From Eudorina sp. 2006-703-Eu-15 (taxonomy: Eukaryota > Chlorophyta > Chlorophyceae > Chlamydomonadales > Volvocaceae), in NCBI GenBank assembly GCA_003117195.1, contig BDSI01000033.1, positions 682,001 to 746,000 on the forward strand: a DNA stretch of 64,000 nt. The letters run 5' to 3'. Positions 34,782-47,728 of this stretch are shown here, piece by piece. Position numbers and translations under genes: made by a program. The notes under the pieces are model-generated. The model worked only from the letters and a program-made list of their open reading frames with translations, was not told the DNA's origin and made no database searches. The number at the start of each line of letters is the position of its first letter. Positions within the stretch are counted from its first letter, which is position 1.

Positions 34782-37700
34782 GGAGGAGGGAGGCGGGCTG
34801 GCTGGCGCTGGAGACGGGGCATAGCAGGAGTACCTAGCAGAGAGGCAGCTGGGGAGGGCCGGATATACGGTGCGCAGTTCGAGGCAGGCAGTGCGCAGGA
34901 GGACGCCAAGAGGCGGCAGGGGGGCAAACGGGGCGGCGGAGGGAGGGGTCTGGCTGCCCTCGCTGGGGGCGAGAGCGGGCACGGATTGCCGGCGCGCCGC
35001 CTGTGCGGCCGTTGGGTGCGGCGGACCCATGGGTCGACCCATGGGTCGAAGGGTGCGATGCGGTCGGGCGTGCACCGCCCCTTGGCGCGGTCAGGAAGCG
35101 GACCGCGGTCGGAATCCGCCCTCCCGCAGTGCGGGGCAGACCACCGGGTGGTCGTGTCAGGGCAGAGCGCCCTGTGCGGGAAGGACCGGGCTGTGGACAG
35201 AACGCTCTTCCGCCCTTGTTTGTTTGCGGTCCTCAGTACGCAGTCCTGGGCGGGGCTGCACAGTTGGGGGCTGCGGCCGCGCGGCCCACGAGACCGGTGG
35301 CGCACTGCGTGCCGCTGTAGGTTACCGCCCCCTCGCCCCATGGCCCCATGGCCCTGTCAGTTTCTGATTCAGTTCCTGGTTCACTTTCTGGTGAAGGAAT
35401 GCGGTGCGGGGGCGATGATTGCCGGTCGGTGGCGGTGCAACCCGGGCGGTGCAACCCGGGCTTGGGGCTAATAAGGAAAAAACCATACCCAGAAGCAAGC
35501 CCGGGCGCACCCAACCCGGGCTTGGGAGTACTGTATCCGGGCAGAACTGCTGGCCAACGCAGGCGGGGAGCACTGTCCGTCTGTCCGTCTGTCTGTCTGT
35601 CTGCAGTTGGGCGAACGAAAGGATGAACGAAAGGCAGCAGCAACGAGGAGCGGGGACGAGGTGGGCTGTGGGGCTGTGGGGCTGGGGGGCTGCAGCGATC
35701 CGCCCACCCACCCACCCACCCACCCGAGGAGGGCGAACCGATGGGGACCGACCCGGCGCTGTGGGGTGTGGGGTGGGGTGGGGTGCGGTGAAGTGCAGTG
35801 CTGCGCCGGGGGCGGGGGCGGGGCGGAAGGGTGAGCGGTGCGTTTCGAAGGGCGTCCTCACCAAGGGGGCAATCTTGCGAAGACGCGACGTCGCACTGGG
35901 CAAAGGCTCGGCAGGCAGTCCGTGAGCGCGGAACGGGCCCGGGGCATTGCCGCGGCCGTATGGTCGGGGGCACCGTTGAACACTGTGGTGGAGGGTTGTT
36001 GCGGCGGTGGCGGCGGTGGTGGCGGCGGTGGTAGCGGCTGTGGTGGCGGCCGCGGCGGTGGTGGCGGTGGTGGGGGGGCGGCGGCGGTGGTGACGGCGGC
36101 GGTGGCGGCCGCTGTGGCCGCGGCGGCGTTGGCGGCGGTGGTGGGCGACTGGAGAGGAGGGGAAGGAAGGGGAGGCGAAGGAGGAGGAGGCGGACGAGGC
36201 GGAGGCGGCGGAAACGTACGATCGTATCCGGCATGTAGGTGGTGATGGGAGCGGGGGTGGTGCATACGTGTGCCTGGGTAGGTGTGTGTGTTTTTAGCTA
36301 TGAGCCCGCCCGATCCCGCCCCCCTCCCCGGATGCAGTGTACTTGCGTATGTGTACTTGTGCGTGTGTGCGTGCCTCTGCGCGCTCTGTGCTGTGCGCGC
36401 TGTGTGTGTTGCGACCCCTTGAGATGGGAGCGCAGGGCTGACAGATATTCCGTTGGCATGTGACGTCCGCAAGGCTCTGGTCAGGGGGTTCATCGCTAGG
36501 GTGACAGGACGGTGGTCGTGTACGGCTCCTATACGGCATGTTCATGCCGTACCAAGTAGATAATCACTCACTCACGATAGAGCCCATATCCACTCCCACG
36601 TCCCTGACATCCCCACGCCCCAATTCTCGGGGTGCGCACTTGTCTTGCTCGGCAGTGGCTTGGCTGGAAGCCTGTTTAGCCTAGCTCAGTTGGCTGGCTG
36701 GGGTCGTGCGCTAGCGGCATCTCTCTCTCTCTCTTTCCCTTTTAGGCAAATACCGCTATTCGGATATCCGCGCGCCACGAAACGCACGTCGACACACGTG
36801 CTTGGTGCCCCGGTCTGTCTGTCTGTCCGCCCGTCTGTCTGTCTGTGATGGTTTGTCTGTGGTTGTCTGCGGTTGTCTGTGGCAGAACAGGTGTGCGTGA
36901 CATGCAAGGGGCAGAGTAGTGCGCACAAAGTTGCCCTGTGTGTGTGTCTACCTCTTTCGGAATTTGTCGGGCGGGCAGCATTGGATTTCAGTGTCCGCGT
37001 TCAACGAGCGCGGCGCAGGCCCCGCTACCTGGAAAGCGAACGCTCCCTGCAGGGGGGAGAGAAAGGTGGAAGGCGGGGGACCGGGAGCGGGGGGCCCCGG
37101 CGCCAGGCGTTGGCCGTGGTGGAGTTGCGCGAGCTGTCGTACTTTCCGGTGCGAGCACATTGGTGGGGGGGCATTGTTGTTGAGATGGGCTTCCGTCTGC
37201 CCCCGAGGTCCGCCCCGAGGTGCGTCGCGGCGTCGGGGCGCGGCGGTAAGGAAGGGAGCTGCAGGGGAGCTGCAGGTGGGGGGCGGCGGTGCAGCACTGA
37301 GAAACTTGGGGGAGGGGAGAGGGCCGGGCAGCGGCGCGGAACCCGCTGCGGAGCGGCAAGGCTTCAACCGGGGATTGGACCTGGGATTGGAAAGGGGCGC
37401 GAGGCGGTATACCTCCTTGGCGAACAGCGGCAACAGCAGCAGCAGCAGCGGCACCACCGACCCAGTTCGGAAGTCTTGAGGTCGTTCGAGGCAACGGGTC
37501 TTCGTGGTGGCGGTGGTTGGCGTGTGTGTGTCGGGTTAAGGGTGTCCAGGGGACCGCGTCCGGACGTGGCCGGCGGGGAGCTGTGTCGCGAGGTCCTGGG
37601 GGCTGGAGGGTGGTCCTCCAGGGCGGGCGGGGGGGTCACTTGTCCTGCAGTACGAATGTGGGGAACCGGCAGAGGGGCGCCCCACTGGAGTCGCTGTCGG

Positions 37701-37796
37701 TGCTAGCGCCAGGCCAGGGGCGTGCGATGGTGGCGAGGGGCTGCTGGCGGGTGGGCGATGTGGGGAGGCGAGCAACCAAGTTGCCGTCCCTCCCTG

Positions 37797-37815
37797 TGCG
37801 TGTGTGTGTGTGTGT

Positions 37816-37877
<62 letters not shown>
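37797..37877. repeat. GT microsatellite
   Basis: About 40 GT dinucleotides with one AG interruption; a second shorter tract lies at about 37920-37948. Confidence 0.95.
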
Positions 37878-37880
<3 letters not shown>

Positions 37881-37916
37881 ACTGCGTCAACGGAGAACTG
37901 AGCCCTCCCACCCTCC

Positions 37917-37948
<32 letters not shown>

Positions 37949-38411
37949 TTAGAAAAGTGGGCGTGCGTGTGTGTAGGTGTGTGTCTTCAGATGAGAGACC
38001 CGTGTGTAGGTGTGTTTAGAATTGCAACCCGTGTGTAGGGGTGTGTGTGTAGGGGTGTGTGTAGATTGTGAACTTGTGCGTTACGGGTGGCTCCCTGCGC
38101 CGCCTCGTGCGCGAGCCGGCGGTTGATGACGTGTGTGGATGTTACACCCCCCTGGAGGGTTTGGGGGATGAGGGCGGTGGTGGTGAACTGAAGCCTGATG
38201 CCGCGATACGGCAACCCCGGGAGATGGGGGGCGGGGCGTATTTTTATCCCCCGCGGGCCGGTAGCTTGCGTCGGTGCTGTGACCGGTGTGTGGAAGCGCC
38301 CCGTGGTGTCAGCGGGGGGACCGGGATCGCCATCAGGCGGGGCGGGGTCCGTTGTGAGATTGAGAGGGCGTGTGACAACGACGTTGAGTGCAACAAACAG
38401 AGCAATTTAGT

Positions 38412-38413
<2 letters not shown>

Positions 38414-38442
<29 letters not shown>
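38414..38442. repeat. GA microsatellite
   Basis: About 14 AG dinucleotides; a shorter one lies at about 38540-38550. Confidence 0.95.
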
Positions 38443-38446
<4 letters not shown>

Positions 38447-39842
38447 TGTGTGTGTGTACAAAGAAACCGAGCCGCGACAAGCGAAGTCCAGCGGAACAGG
38501 CGGTGTGTGTGTAAAAGATAACTGTGTGTGTGTGTGTGAAAGAGAGAGAGCGAGGAACATGAGCGTTGAGACATCGCAATCGGGGGGAACGGGGAATAGG
38601 GTTCGCTAGGTGTGGGAGCACTGGGGGTGGAGGTGGGGGTGGGGGTGAGGGTGGGGGTGGGGCCGCGCATCAGCGACCGCCGAATGGATGGATGCATTTG
38701 AACCACAGAATGACACCCGCGCGTGTGGTGGTGGTTGTGGTGGTGGTGATAGGATGCATTTCTCGCCAAGGCGGGCAAGTACAAACGCCGTACAGACCGG
38801 TTGTGGATCGCTGCGGAGGCGGGTTCCCGAGACACGGTGCGCGGCCGCTCCTCCTCCTCCTCCGCCTCCTCCTCCTCCTCCACCTCCCGGGGGGAAGGGG
38901 GGAGGGGCGGGCGCCACCCGGGCGCTGAGGGGGACGGGGAGGGCCGTGGGGGCCCTCCCTGCTATGTAGTACGTGTGATACCATTCATAGGGTGGTCTTT
39001 CCCTCCCGTGTAGTGTAAGTCTCGCGCTGCATCAGTGCCCGGCCCGTGGGGCCCGCGGGCACTACACGGCGGTACCCGCTGTAACAATGACGTCATCAGG
39101 GGCTCATCCGGAGCACCACCCAGGGCTGTGGGGCGGTGTCCTCGTTCTCGGCTGTGGGCCTGGTTGGCAGCCTTAAGTACGGTAGGGCAACTGGGAGGTG
39201 GAGGGGGGGCTGCAGTGCTGAGTGGGGCTTCCACTATGGCAGGGGGAGGATCACGGCCCACGTAGTCCCGGGCAGGGCAGGGCAGGGCAGGGGAGGGAGG
39301 CGCTTCGTTTCAAGGGGGCTGGTAGACCGCCCCTCGGGCCCGTCAGATCAGTCGACCTGCCCCAATGGGGCGTCCATGTCCAGTTGTCCTCCAGGGGGGA
39401 GGGCGACTTCTCCGCTGCAACAGCACTGCCCGCATCCACCGGAGGGACCTGTCTGTCAGGGGCTGTCGCCTGCCGGCCGGCCTGCCGGCCGGCCCGTCGG
39501 CCGGCCGAGGGGCTGTGAGGGGCTGTCAGCAAGCGCCTGTCCTCTGTCCGGTGTCAGCCGGGGGGCCACACTCCGTCCGTCCGCCTTCCGGCCCCGCTGT
39601 TCAGGTCCAACTCTTCATCTCCTTCCGCTGCAGTACGTGGCTGCTGACCCAAGGGAGCCCTCACCCCTGCGCTCTCTCGAGAGTGAGTGAAGCGAGGGGC
39701 GCAGGTCGCGGGCCCTGGCTGCTCCCCCGGGGGAGGGGGGATGAGGGAGGGAGGGAGGGGGTGCAGTCCAGGCCGCCACAATCCTCACGCGCACAGCACA
39801 GTAGCCCACATCCTCTTCCCGCCATGTCTACCCGCCGTACTC

Positions 39843-39847
39843 TTACA
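39843..39847 (-). terminator. Candidate TGTAA polyadenylation signal for the beta-helix gene
   Basis: TTACA on the plus strand. It is the first minus-strand TGTAA downstream of the proposed stop at 40555, implying a 3' UTR of about 0.7 kb. Confidence 0.5.
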
Positions 39848-40554
39848 ACGATACTGTACGGCAGGTGCCGGACAGGGTTGGCCGACACGCTCAACAAACC
39901 AACCAACAGTGTTTGGTGAACCCACATGTATCCTGGGGGCGGGCAACCCGTGCAAGCGCCCTCCACGTCAGCTCATTCCCAGCTTCAGTAGGTTGTGCAC
40001 CATCACCGTCACCATCACCACCACCACCATCACCACCACCGTCACCGTCACCATCATCATCATCATCGCCATCGCCATCAACCGTTCAACTATCAGACGG
40101 CGTGCGGACTTCACCCTTGCCCCCGGCACCCGCTTGCCTCTGAGCAGCTAGGCACAGGGTGCCTCACCCACCCGAGCCGGCGACACGAGCCAGGTCATCA
40201 GGTGCATCGGGGGTGTAGACCAACACGAGTGCGAGTAGCCCCCCAAAGCCGCGAGGGGATGGCACAACCGACCAAGCAGAAGACCAACAACACAAACACT
40301 TATAAACCAAGAACAACCGAGTGCAACAGCTGCGCGGGTCAGCTCGCTCCCTGTCCTGCTGCACGGTAGATCACGATATGTACAATCGTCACCGTCTCAA
40401 CTCGTCCAACCACGATGATGACGGACGTGACGCGACGCCCGGTGTGTGTGTACTTTTGTGCTATGTAGCTATGTACAGTACGGGGGTTGAGGTCAGGACA
40501 GGCGGGTTCACAGCCCTCACCGCAGCCGGCGTCAGGACTCCACCGAGGCGGCCA

Positions 40555-43138
40555 TCAGCCGATGAGCCCTGGTCCCAACATGGCCGCCATCTGCCTGGCT
40601 CCCGGTCGTGTCCCCCTCGGCGGCGACTTTCCCTCCCCCTCCCCCTCCCCCTTGCCCTCCTCCTCTTCCCCCTTCCCCCCTTGGGCCCTCCACCCCAGCA
40701 GCCGCCGTACCCGCCGCGGGTGGCTCCCGCTCCCCCCTCGCTGGAGGCCCCACCCCTGGAGCTGGGCTCGGACCGTGTCTGCTCGCGACCTGCCGTCCCG
40801 GCAGCGGCTCGTGGCGCTGTGGCTCCTTACCCCGCGGGCCCCCGCGCCCAGCCTCCCCCCCTCCCCCTCCCCCTCCTCCCCTTTCCCCCCCTCCCCCTCC
40901 TCCCCCTCCCCCTCCTCCTCCTCCAGCGGGAAGAACGCCCTGCCGTCCACGGAGAGCACACTGCCGCGGCCGCGCAGCTGCACGCTGTGGCTCCGCACCG
41001 TGTCCACAGTCCAGGCCCGATGGGGCGGATGCGACGGAGCTGGAGGCAGGGCGGCGGACCCGGACCCGGACCCGGACGCAGCGCCTCGCCCCTCCTCCTG
41101 GCCCTGGGCCTGCCCCTGCCCCTGGGCCTGCCCCGGATCTGGATCTCGATCTGGATCTGGCTGAGTTGCCGCCGGGTGGGGCTGTGGGTGCTCTTGACCT
41201 GAGCCGCCGGACTCAGCGGGGTTGGTTGGGGTGGGGGCGGGGGCGGGGTGGCGGCAGCAGCAGCAGCAGCAGCAGAGGCGGCGGCGGCGCGGTTGGCGGC
41301 TCTCTGGCGGCCTGACGAGGATGAAGCCGCGCTCCGCAGTTGTCGCAGTCGGTGGGAGGCCCGGGAGGAGGCGGGGGCGGCGGCGGGTCGGGGTTCCATG
41401 GTGCAGTGTCGGAGGGCTACCTGCGCGTCACATGTGCGTGTATCATTGGGTCTACGGCTCGTACGGGCAGTTGTACAGGTTTCCGTACATGTGTTGCTCT
41501 CCTCTTCCTCCGCCTCCTCCCCTCCCTCTCCTCTTCCTCCTTTCCCCTCCCCCTCCTCTTCCTCCTTTCCCCCTCCTCCCTCCCCTCCTCCCTCCCCTCC
41601 TCCCTCCCCTCCTCCCCTCCCCCCCCTCCTCCTCCCCTCCCCTCCCCCTCCCTCCCACCTTGGCGCCCATGTGCACCCGCAGCGCCGTCATGGGGTTGTA
41701 GTCGAAGGCGCAGCCCACCAGCCGCCCGCGACTGCCGTGACCCCCCACCGCCACGTCCCCGTGCATGTTGCCGCCCAGCCGGCAGCTGTCCGCCCACACC
41801 GCCGCGCCCGAACACACAAAGAGCCCGCTCTCGCCGTTGCCCAGCGCCGCCACGCCGCCGTCGAGCAGCAGCTCGCAGCCCGCGCCGTCAGCGCAGGCGC
41901 CGTCGCCGCCGTTCTGACTCAGCTCGCAGCCGCCCGTCACTCGCAGTCCGCCGCCGCGCCGCACAGCGCACCCGTGGCCGCCGTTCTTCGCCAGCTGACC
42001 GCCCGCCACCAGGCAGAACACGTCCGGCAGTGGCGGCGGCGGGGGTGCCGTACACGTCAGCATCGCCTCCGCCATCGCCTCGGTGGTGTCGTCGACGTCC
42101 AGGGTGCCCTCCACCTCCAGACCGCAGGCCGCGTTGCCGCTGCCGCTGCTGTCGCGAAGCTCCGCCACGGCGCCCTGCCGTACACGGACCCCGTCTGCGG
42201 CGTTGCCGTCGAAGGCGCACCCCGCCGCCAGCAGCCGCGAGCCCTTGCCCTCCAGCAGCGCGCCGCAGCCCTCCCGGGACCCCAACGCCGCCGACGCCGT
42301 CATGGTGACAGCGCCGGCGGCGCTGACCCAGACATTGGCGGCGGCGTTGCCGGAGACCTCGCTGTCGTACAGCTCCGCGGCGGCGCCGCGGCCACGGACC
42401 GCCAGGCCCGCGCCGCCGTTGCCGCTGATGCGGCTCGCCGCCGTCATCAGCGTCGCGGCGGGGCTGACGACGACGCCGTGGCCGCGGCAGCCGACGACGG
42501 CGGAGCGGGTGAGTAGGACGCGGGTGCCGGCGCCGGCGGCGACCACGCCGTGCGCGGGTCCGTCGCAGACCTCCGTCTGCGTCAGCTCGATCGTGCTGCC
42601 GTCGGCTGCGCGCAGCAACGGCGCCGTCGCCGCCGCATCGGCGGCGGCGGCGATGGTGGATCCGGGCTTGACTCGGCAGCGCCGCAGCGCCAGCCACGTG
42701 CCGCCGCCCGAGGCTGCGCATCGGCCCAGGCGGCAGCCGATCGCCTCGGCGGCCGCGCCGCCGTCGGCCAGCACGGCGAGAAGTGGCGGGGCGGTTGACG
42801 GCGCGGCGGCGGCGGCGCCGTCGCGGCCGTCGCGGGGCGTCGCGACGGTGAAGCCAGTGGAGCCGCGGCGGCCGTGCTGCCGGTGACCCTTGTACGACGG
42901 CTCCACGGATGACATGACCACCCCACCCGACGGCGAAATCGGCGTGCCGCCGTCGGCTCCACCGCCGCCGCCGCCGCCGCCGCCCGGCGCGGGACTGGCC
43001 AGTACTGCTTTCGCGCAGCACCCGCGCAGCAGCAGCCGGCCGCCATAACTGACGTGGATTAGCGGCACTCCGAAGCTGGCCGTACCGCCTGCCGTCCTGC
43101 CGCCACCGCCGCGGACGCGTGGAGTGTGTGCGCCGCCC

Positions 43139-43169
<31 letters not shown>

Positions 43170-45238
43170 TCGCGCTATTCCCGCCGCCACCGGTATTGGC
43201 ATTGGTATACCACGCCGCCTTTGGTGACGGCGGCGGTCGGCCCGCCGCACCCGCATCGCGCGGCGCCGCTGCTGCGGACGGGTCGCCGCCGCCGCCGCCG
43301 CCGCCGGCCGCCAGCGCCACGACGGTGACGTCAGCCAGGATGACGTGGCCGCCGTGGCCGACGTACAGCTTCTGGCCAGGCTTGAGCGCCAGGGTGCAGT
43401 TGTGCAGGATGACCGTGCGGTTCTGGATCCGGATCTCGCCGCCGGTGGCGGCTGGATCCAGGTCCCCGAAAAAGCTGACGGAACCCAGCGAAAGGTGCAA
43501 GTCGCGGTCCCCCGAACGCGCCAGGCGGTCGTACAGCTCCTGCAGACATGCGCGGCAAGGGACAGGGCTACTGTAAGCTCTCGCGGGGGCGGGCGCACTT
43601 GCCGTACATATGCAGTTCAATTAGTTAGTTTGCGGTACTGCCGGACACTCGCACACCAAATGCGCGCCTATTCGTTAGATATAATGCATACTCGTGATGT
43701 ACACGCCGAAGCCATGACCTGGGCCAGCGCGGTGACCACTCCATGGAGACGATTGCAGCGTGCACATCGATTCCTCCAAGTCTTCCATCCTGATGCCTTC
43801 AGGCCCAAACCGCCGCAGGGGCCAGGAGCCCTACCTGCAGGCTGCCGGTCAGCAGCATGTGCTGCGCCGGCGGGATGTGAAGCGGCGCCGCCGCCACCCC
43901 CCCGCCGCCACCGCCGCCGCCGCCGCCGCCCCCCGCCGCCAGCAGCATGTCACTCGCGGTCACCTTGTATCCGACATCCTCCGATATAGGGCCCAGCCGC
44001 AGCGGCTCAACCGCCGTTGAGGGCCGCCGCCGGAACGGCCCCGGCGGCGGGGAGCCGCCACCGCCGCCGCCGCCGCCGCCACGCCGGTCAGCTGCCGTAC
44101 GCACGACGGCTCCCGACGCGGAAGCACCTCTCGCTTCCGCCGACGCCGCCATGTACGGAGATCTCCGGGTGTCTCCGCCGGCGGATGCTGGCCGGTTTCG
44201 GAGACCCCCACGTGAACCCGGCGGCGGCGGCGGCGGCGGCGGTCCCGCAGGTGCCGGCGCGGAACCGCGCGATGACAACCGACCCGTGGGTCCCGGTCCT
44301 GCACCACTGGGCACCTCTTCGTCATCGCGCGTACGACGGGGTCCGCCACTGACCGGCGGCCGACGCGGACCGGCGCTCATTGGCCGCCGCCGCGGCCCGG
44401 CGGAGCCGCCATCGCCGCCGGCGGCATTGAAGCTGGCGCCGCCGAGCCCTCCACCCGCCGCCGCCGCCGCCGCTGCACTGCCGCCCGTTGCCCCCACATG
44501 CGCCGACGTTACGGCCGACATCGTCGTCAATGCCGATGGGCCAGTGCAACCACCGGTGTACGACGTCCTGAGGGTGCGGTACGACCTGAGCTGCCCCGCC
44601 GCCGCCGCCGCCGCCGCCGCTGCCGCCGGGCCCCCGACGGCGGAGACCGGCGGCGCCGCGTTGACGCCGCAGGGACCGCTGCTCGCCCGAATGAAGTGCA
44701 TCAAGACAGACGACAGACTCCCGCCGCCGCCGCCGCCACCGCCGCCGTCCAGGCCGCTGCCGTCAGTCCCCAGCGACGCGCCGCGGCCGGCCGACGTCGC
44801 CCGGGCGCCGCCTGCTCTCCCGCCCGCCGCCGCCGCCACGCCGCTCGCGCCGCCGCCGTTGCTGAGACCCATGGGACGGCGCACGCTGGACGGCGGCAGC
44901 GGCCGCGCCACGAACTCCCGCAGTGTGATGCCGTCCATCAGCTGCGCGGAGGCCACGGTGGGTTTTGCCCAGGCGGCCATCCAGGAGGGGACATGGGGGG
45001 AGCCCGCGGCGGCGGGGCGGGCGGGTTTGGCGCTGGGGTTGGGCGAGGTCGAGGACCGTCCCGCGAGAAATCTGTTACTGTTGTTGCTGTTGTTCGCATT
45101 GACGACGTTGTTGCTGGTGTTATTGTTGGTGGTGGTGGTCTTGCTGTTTTCACCTGTGGTGGTGGTGGTGGCGTTCGTTGGGGGTTCACTGGCCTCACCG
45201 CCATCGCCGACTCCCGCCGTGTCCGCGGCGCCGGGGGT
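40555..45238 (-). CDS. Right-handed beta-helix (pectin-lyase-like) repeat protein with low-complexity N terminus
   Basis: Clear exons: 45238-43835 (468 codons; acceptor CTCAG, donor CAG/GTAGGG), 43539-41659 (627 codons), and one starting at 41420 (VALRHCTMEPRPA). The first exon is low-complexity (Gly, Ala, Ser, Pro, Asn and Thr runs) with one ordered stretch, AQLMDGITLREFVARPLP. The second is a long series of beta-helix rungs: TVILHNCTLALKPGQKLYV, then repeats such as SRISGNGGAGLAVRGRGA, CAFDGNAADGVRVRQGAVAE and LSQNGGDGACADGAG, with the NGGxGxxV pattern about every 22 residues. Such folds bind polysaccharide or act as scaffolds. No catalytic residues can be assigned and no signal peptide is seen. 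The 5' end is uncertain: no ATG precedes 45238 in frame, so an upstream exon is likely. The 3' end is also uncertain: stop at 40827 if unspliced, or 40555 if a further intron moves to the frame VDTVRSHSVQLRGRGSVLS. Confidence 0.75.
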
Positions 45239-47477
45239 CTGAGTCCGCACGGGGAAGGGGAAAGGGGGATAAGGCAGGAGGGGTTGGTAGGAGGTATGAA
45301 TTGCGTTGGGAGGTGGTTGGACAGGAGGGAAGTCGCGTGAAACGGGTGAGGCAATGAAGCTGCTGTTGCAGGAGAGACGGAGGCAAGGCCCGGGTCAGGC
45401 GCGTACTGTAGCAAGCCATTTTGTTTCCGCCGGACGATGTGCTGCCGGTGTGATCTGCTGCAGTGCCTCGTGTGAAACGCAGATGCTGCATCTCGCCACT
45501 TGCCGCGTGCGGTCGCGTGTGAAACCATGGCGAGTTTCGCAAGCCATGTGCAGACGCAAAACGTAAGACCACGAGAGAGAGTTGACTTGCAGCACCAGTT
45601 TTATAATAGCATTCTCCTGAAATTCTTGTTGCTGAGCGTTGGATCGATAACAAGGTTTCAAGGTGCCCCCAGCTTTGCCTGCACTACAGTATACCTGGAA
45701 GTCCGAAGTTAGCATTGCCATAAATAAAGTCGCACTTGAGCAGGCATCTGTCGAGCTGCACACCGCGCTGGGTCGCAATACATTGCAAGTTGTGCACACA
45801 GTGGCGTTACGGCTTTAGTATTAACAAAGGATTGTAATATTGTCAACGTTTTTGATGAAAACGTATAACGCAACATCATCAAAGCCCAGCGGCCTGCAGC
45901 TCGGGAGCTTCGTACAAACAGCAAAACCCCCAAGGCATCGTTTTGATTGCGCATCCAGACAACCTTGTGCTCGCACTATTGTATACGCTATTTCTACTAA
46001 CAGCCAAGTCAAGGCAGGTTGGAATGCCTAATGTGTTTGCCGTACAAAACGCTGGACTGCCCTCCGTACCAGCACAGCAGTAGCACCCCTGAAATTGACA
46101 CGCAACGGCTCGATGTCTTGAGCCACAATGCTTTAAATGGGAGACTCAGCATTTTGAGTCAACGATTTGGCGGGTTCGTGGACAGGTTCCTACAGTGGGA
46201 TGGCTAGAGTGCGAGGCGCGCTGAGGGCTGGACTGGTCCGTTGCGGCGCGGGCCCCCATCTTGCGGACTCGGGCACGACCCCACCATTTCCCCCGGGTTC
46301 CCCAGGGTCCCCCCTTTTTTTGCGCTCCAGGGACCCCGCGCTAACGTACATAGCCCCGACAGACGCAGCATCAGCATCAGCAGCCGCGGTTCAGTTTACA
46401 GCGGCCGCCTCAGGCCGGGTGCACATCCGGCAGCGCGCCACGCCGCGTCATGCCTAACCCCCCCCCCTTCAGCAGCAGGTTACCCACGTCCCGGTACAGG
46501 GAACAGGGAACAGGGTGATGCAGACCGGAGGCGTCCAGATGCAAGTGTGGCGTGGGGATGGCGTGGCGAGGAAGCACCTCAGGTGGTTGGAGTGCGGATG
46601 CGCCCAATCACGGTGTGCGACACTAACTACATCACGGCAGCGCGGATACGGTACGTCCTCGGCGCACGCAACAACGGGCTGAATCCCGTCCTCAATGTTT
46701 GCCTTCGCACGAGAACTCACACCCACACCCACACCCACACCCAAACCCAAACCCAAGTCATCCCCCATGCCTGCCGCATGCAACTACCAACCAAATCGAG
46801 CTCGCCTGCAGCTATCCACAGACAGACAGACAGACATGTCAATACGATGCACAGCGTGTATGCAAGTGTGCGAGTGGAAGGGCGCGCATCCCAACGGGGA
46901 CTTCCGTATACTCCATCCCGCATGCCGTACGCTTGCCGTACGACGGTACGGTATCCGCATGGGGGTGCTTGGCGTGCTGCGAGCAGTGTTCTTCGAGAAT
47001 TGATACACACCGTGTGCCCCTTCTCTGTGCCCATCTCCGCTACGGGTGAAGAGGACAGCTAAGACCGTGATGCGCCCACCATCGAGGGGAGGTACCGCCA
47101 TAACGCCACAAGCACATGCCTCGTGACGGTTCAATAGAGAAAATGCCTCGCCAATAAAAACGCATGCGAGCGTGCTTGCCGAATCCGCACCCACTTTCCC
47201 GGGGGACGTACGCTGTGGGATCCAGCGCAGCTCGCGGCTCAGTTCGTTAACTGACATTCACAGACATTCACAGCCAGTACCATTTTCGATTCGCCCCGGC
47301 CGCTCCCCGAGTTGGCGTCACAACCCGCGCACTGTTGCAACACCCGACACCAAGTATTTCGCGGCAAAGTAGTCCACAGGTGTTTCAGGTCAAATATAGT
47401 GGTGATTGGATTGGGTCGGCCGGGCGCACCACCCGCCACCTCCTGCCAACCTGTCAATGATGAAGACCGCGAAGTAA

Positions 47478-47479
47478 GC

Positions 47480-47516
<37 letters not shown>

Positions 47517-47614
47517 CGAGCAGCAGCAGCAGCAGCAACACGAGCAGCAGCAGCAGCAGCAACACGAGCAGCAGCAGCAGCAGCAACACGAGCAGCAGCA
47601 GCAGCAGCAGCAAC

Positions 47615-47647
<33 letters not shown>
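47478..47647 (+). repeat. Compound CAG array with CAACACGAG spacers
   Basis: Blocks of five to eleven CAG are separated by the fixed spacer CAACACGAG, giving five higher-order units. One plus frame reads poly-Gln with HE interruptions (HEQQQQQQ) and continues as HPHPDGVGTLLALPAAPFVN, but a stop lies just upstream. I found no gene to attach it to. Confidence 0.9.
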
Positions 47648-47649
<2 letters not shown>

Positions 47650-47700
47650 CCGCACCCAGATGGAGTCGGGACCCTGTTGGCGCTCCCTGCGGCTCCCTTT

Positions 47701-47728
47701 GTCAATAAAGACGAAACGAAGTCGCAAA
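47701..47728 (+). repeat. Dispersed repeat A, diverged intergenic copy
   Basis: GTCAATAAAGACGAAACGAA, then GTCGCAAA. It shares GTCAATAAAGAC and GAAAC with the intronic copies but lacks the CAG between them. Confidence 0.4.

Larger units (their letters stand above)
34782..39842. other. Repeat-rich intergenic DNA between convergent genes
   Basis: This region lies between the kinase stop and the 3' end of the beta-helix gene. It contains G-rich GGCGGTGGC repeats (36000-36140), CTGT tetramers (35575-35605, 36815-36860), GT and GA microsatellites, and GCCGGC repeats (39474-39510). No convincing coding region is seen. The first sense TGTAA after the kinase stop that I found is at 38510-38514, about 3.7 kb away, so the kinase transcript end is unresolved. 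Confidence 0.55.

Noticed and set aside
41248..42516. Plus-strand open frame of over 400 codons
   Set aside because: Antisense to the beta-helix exon; Ala/Arg-rich translation with no motif.
43947..45242. Long plus-strand open frame opposite the beta-helix gene N-terminal exon
   Set aside because: It is the antisense shadow of GC-rich triplet repeats. The minus strand has consistent splice borders and joins to the beta-helix exon in phase.
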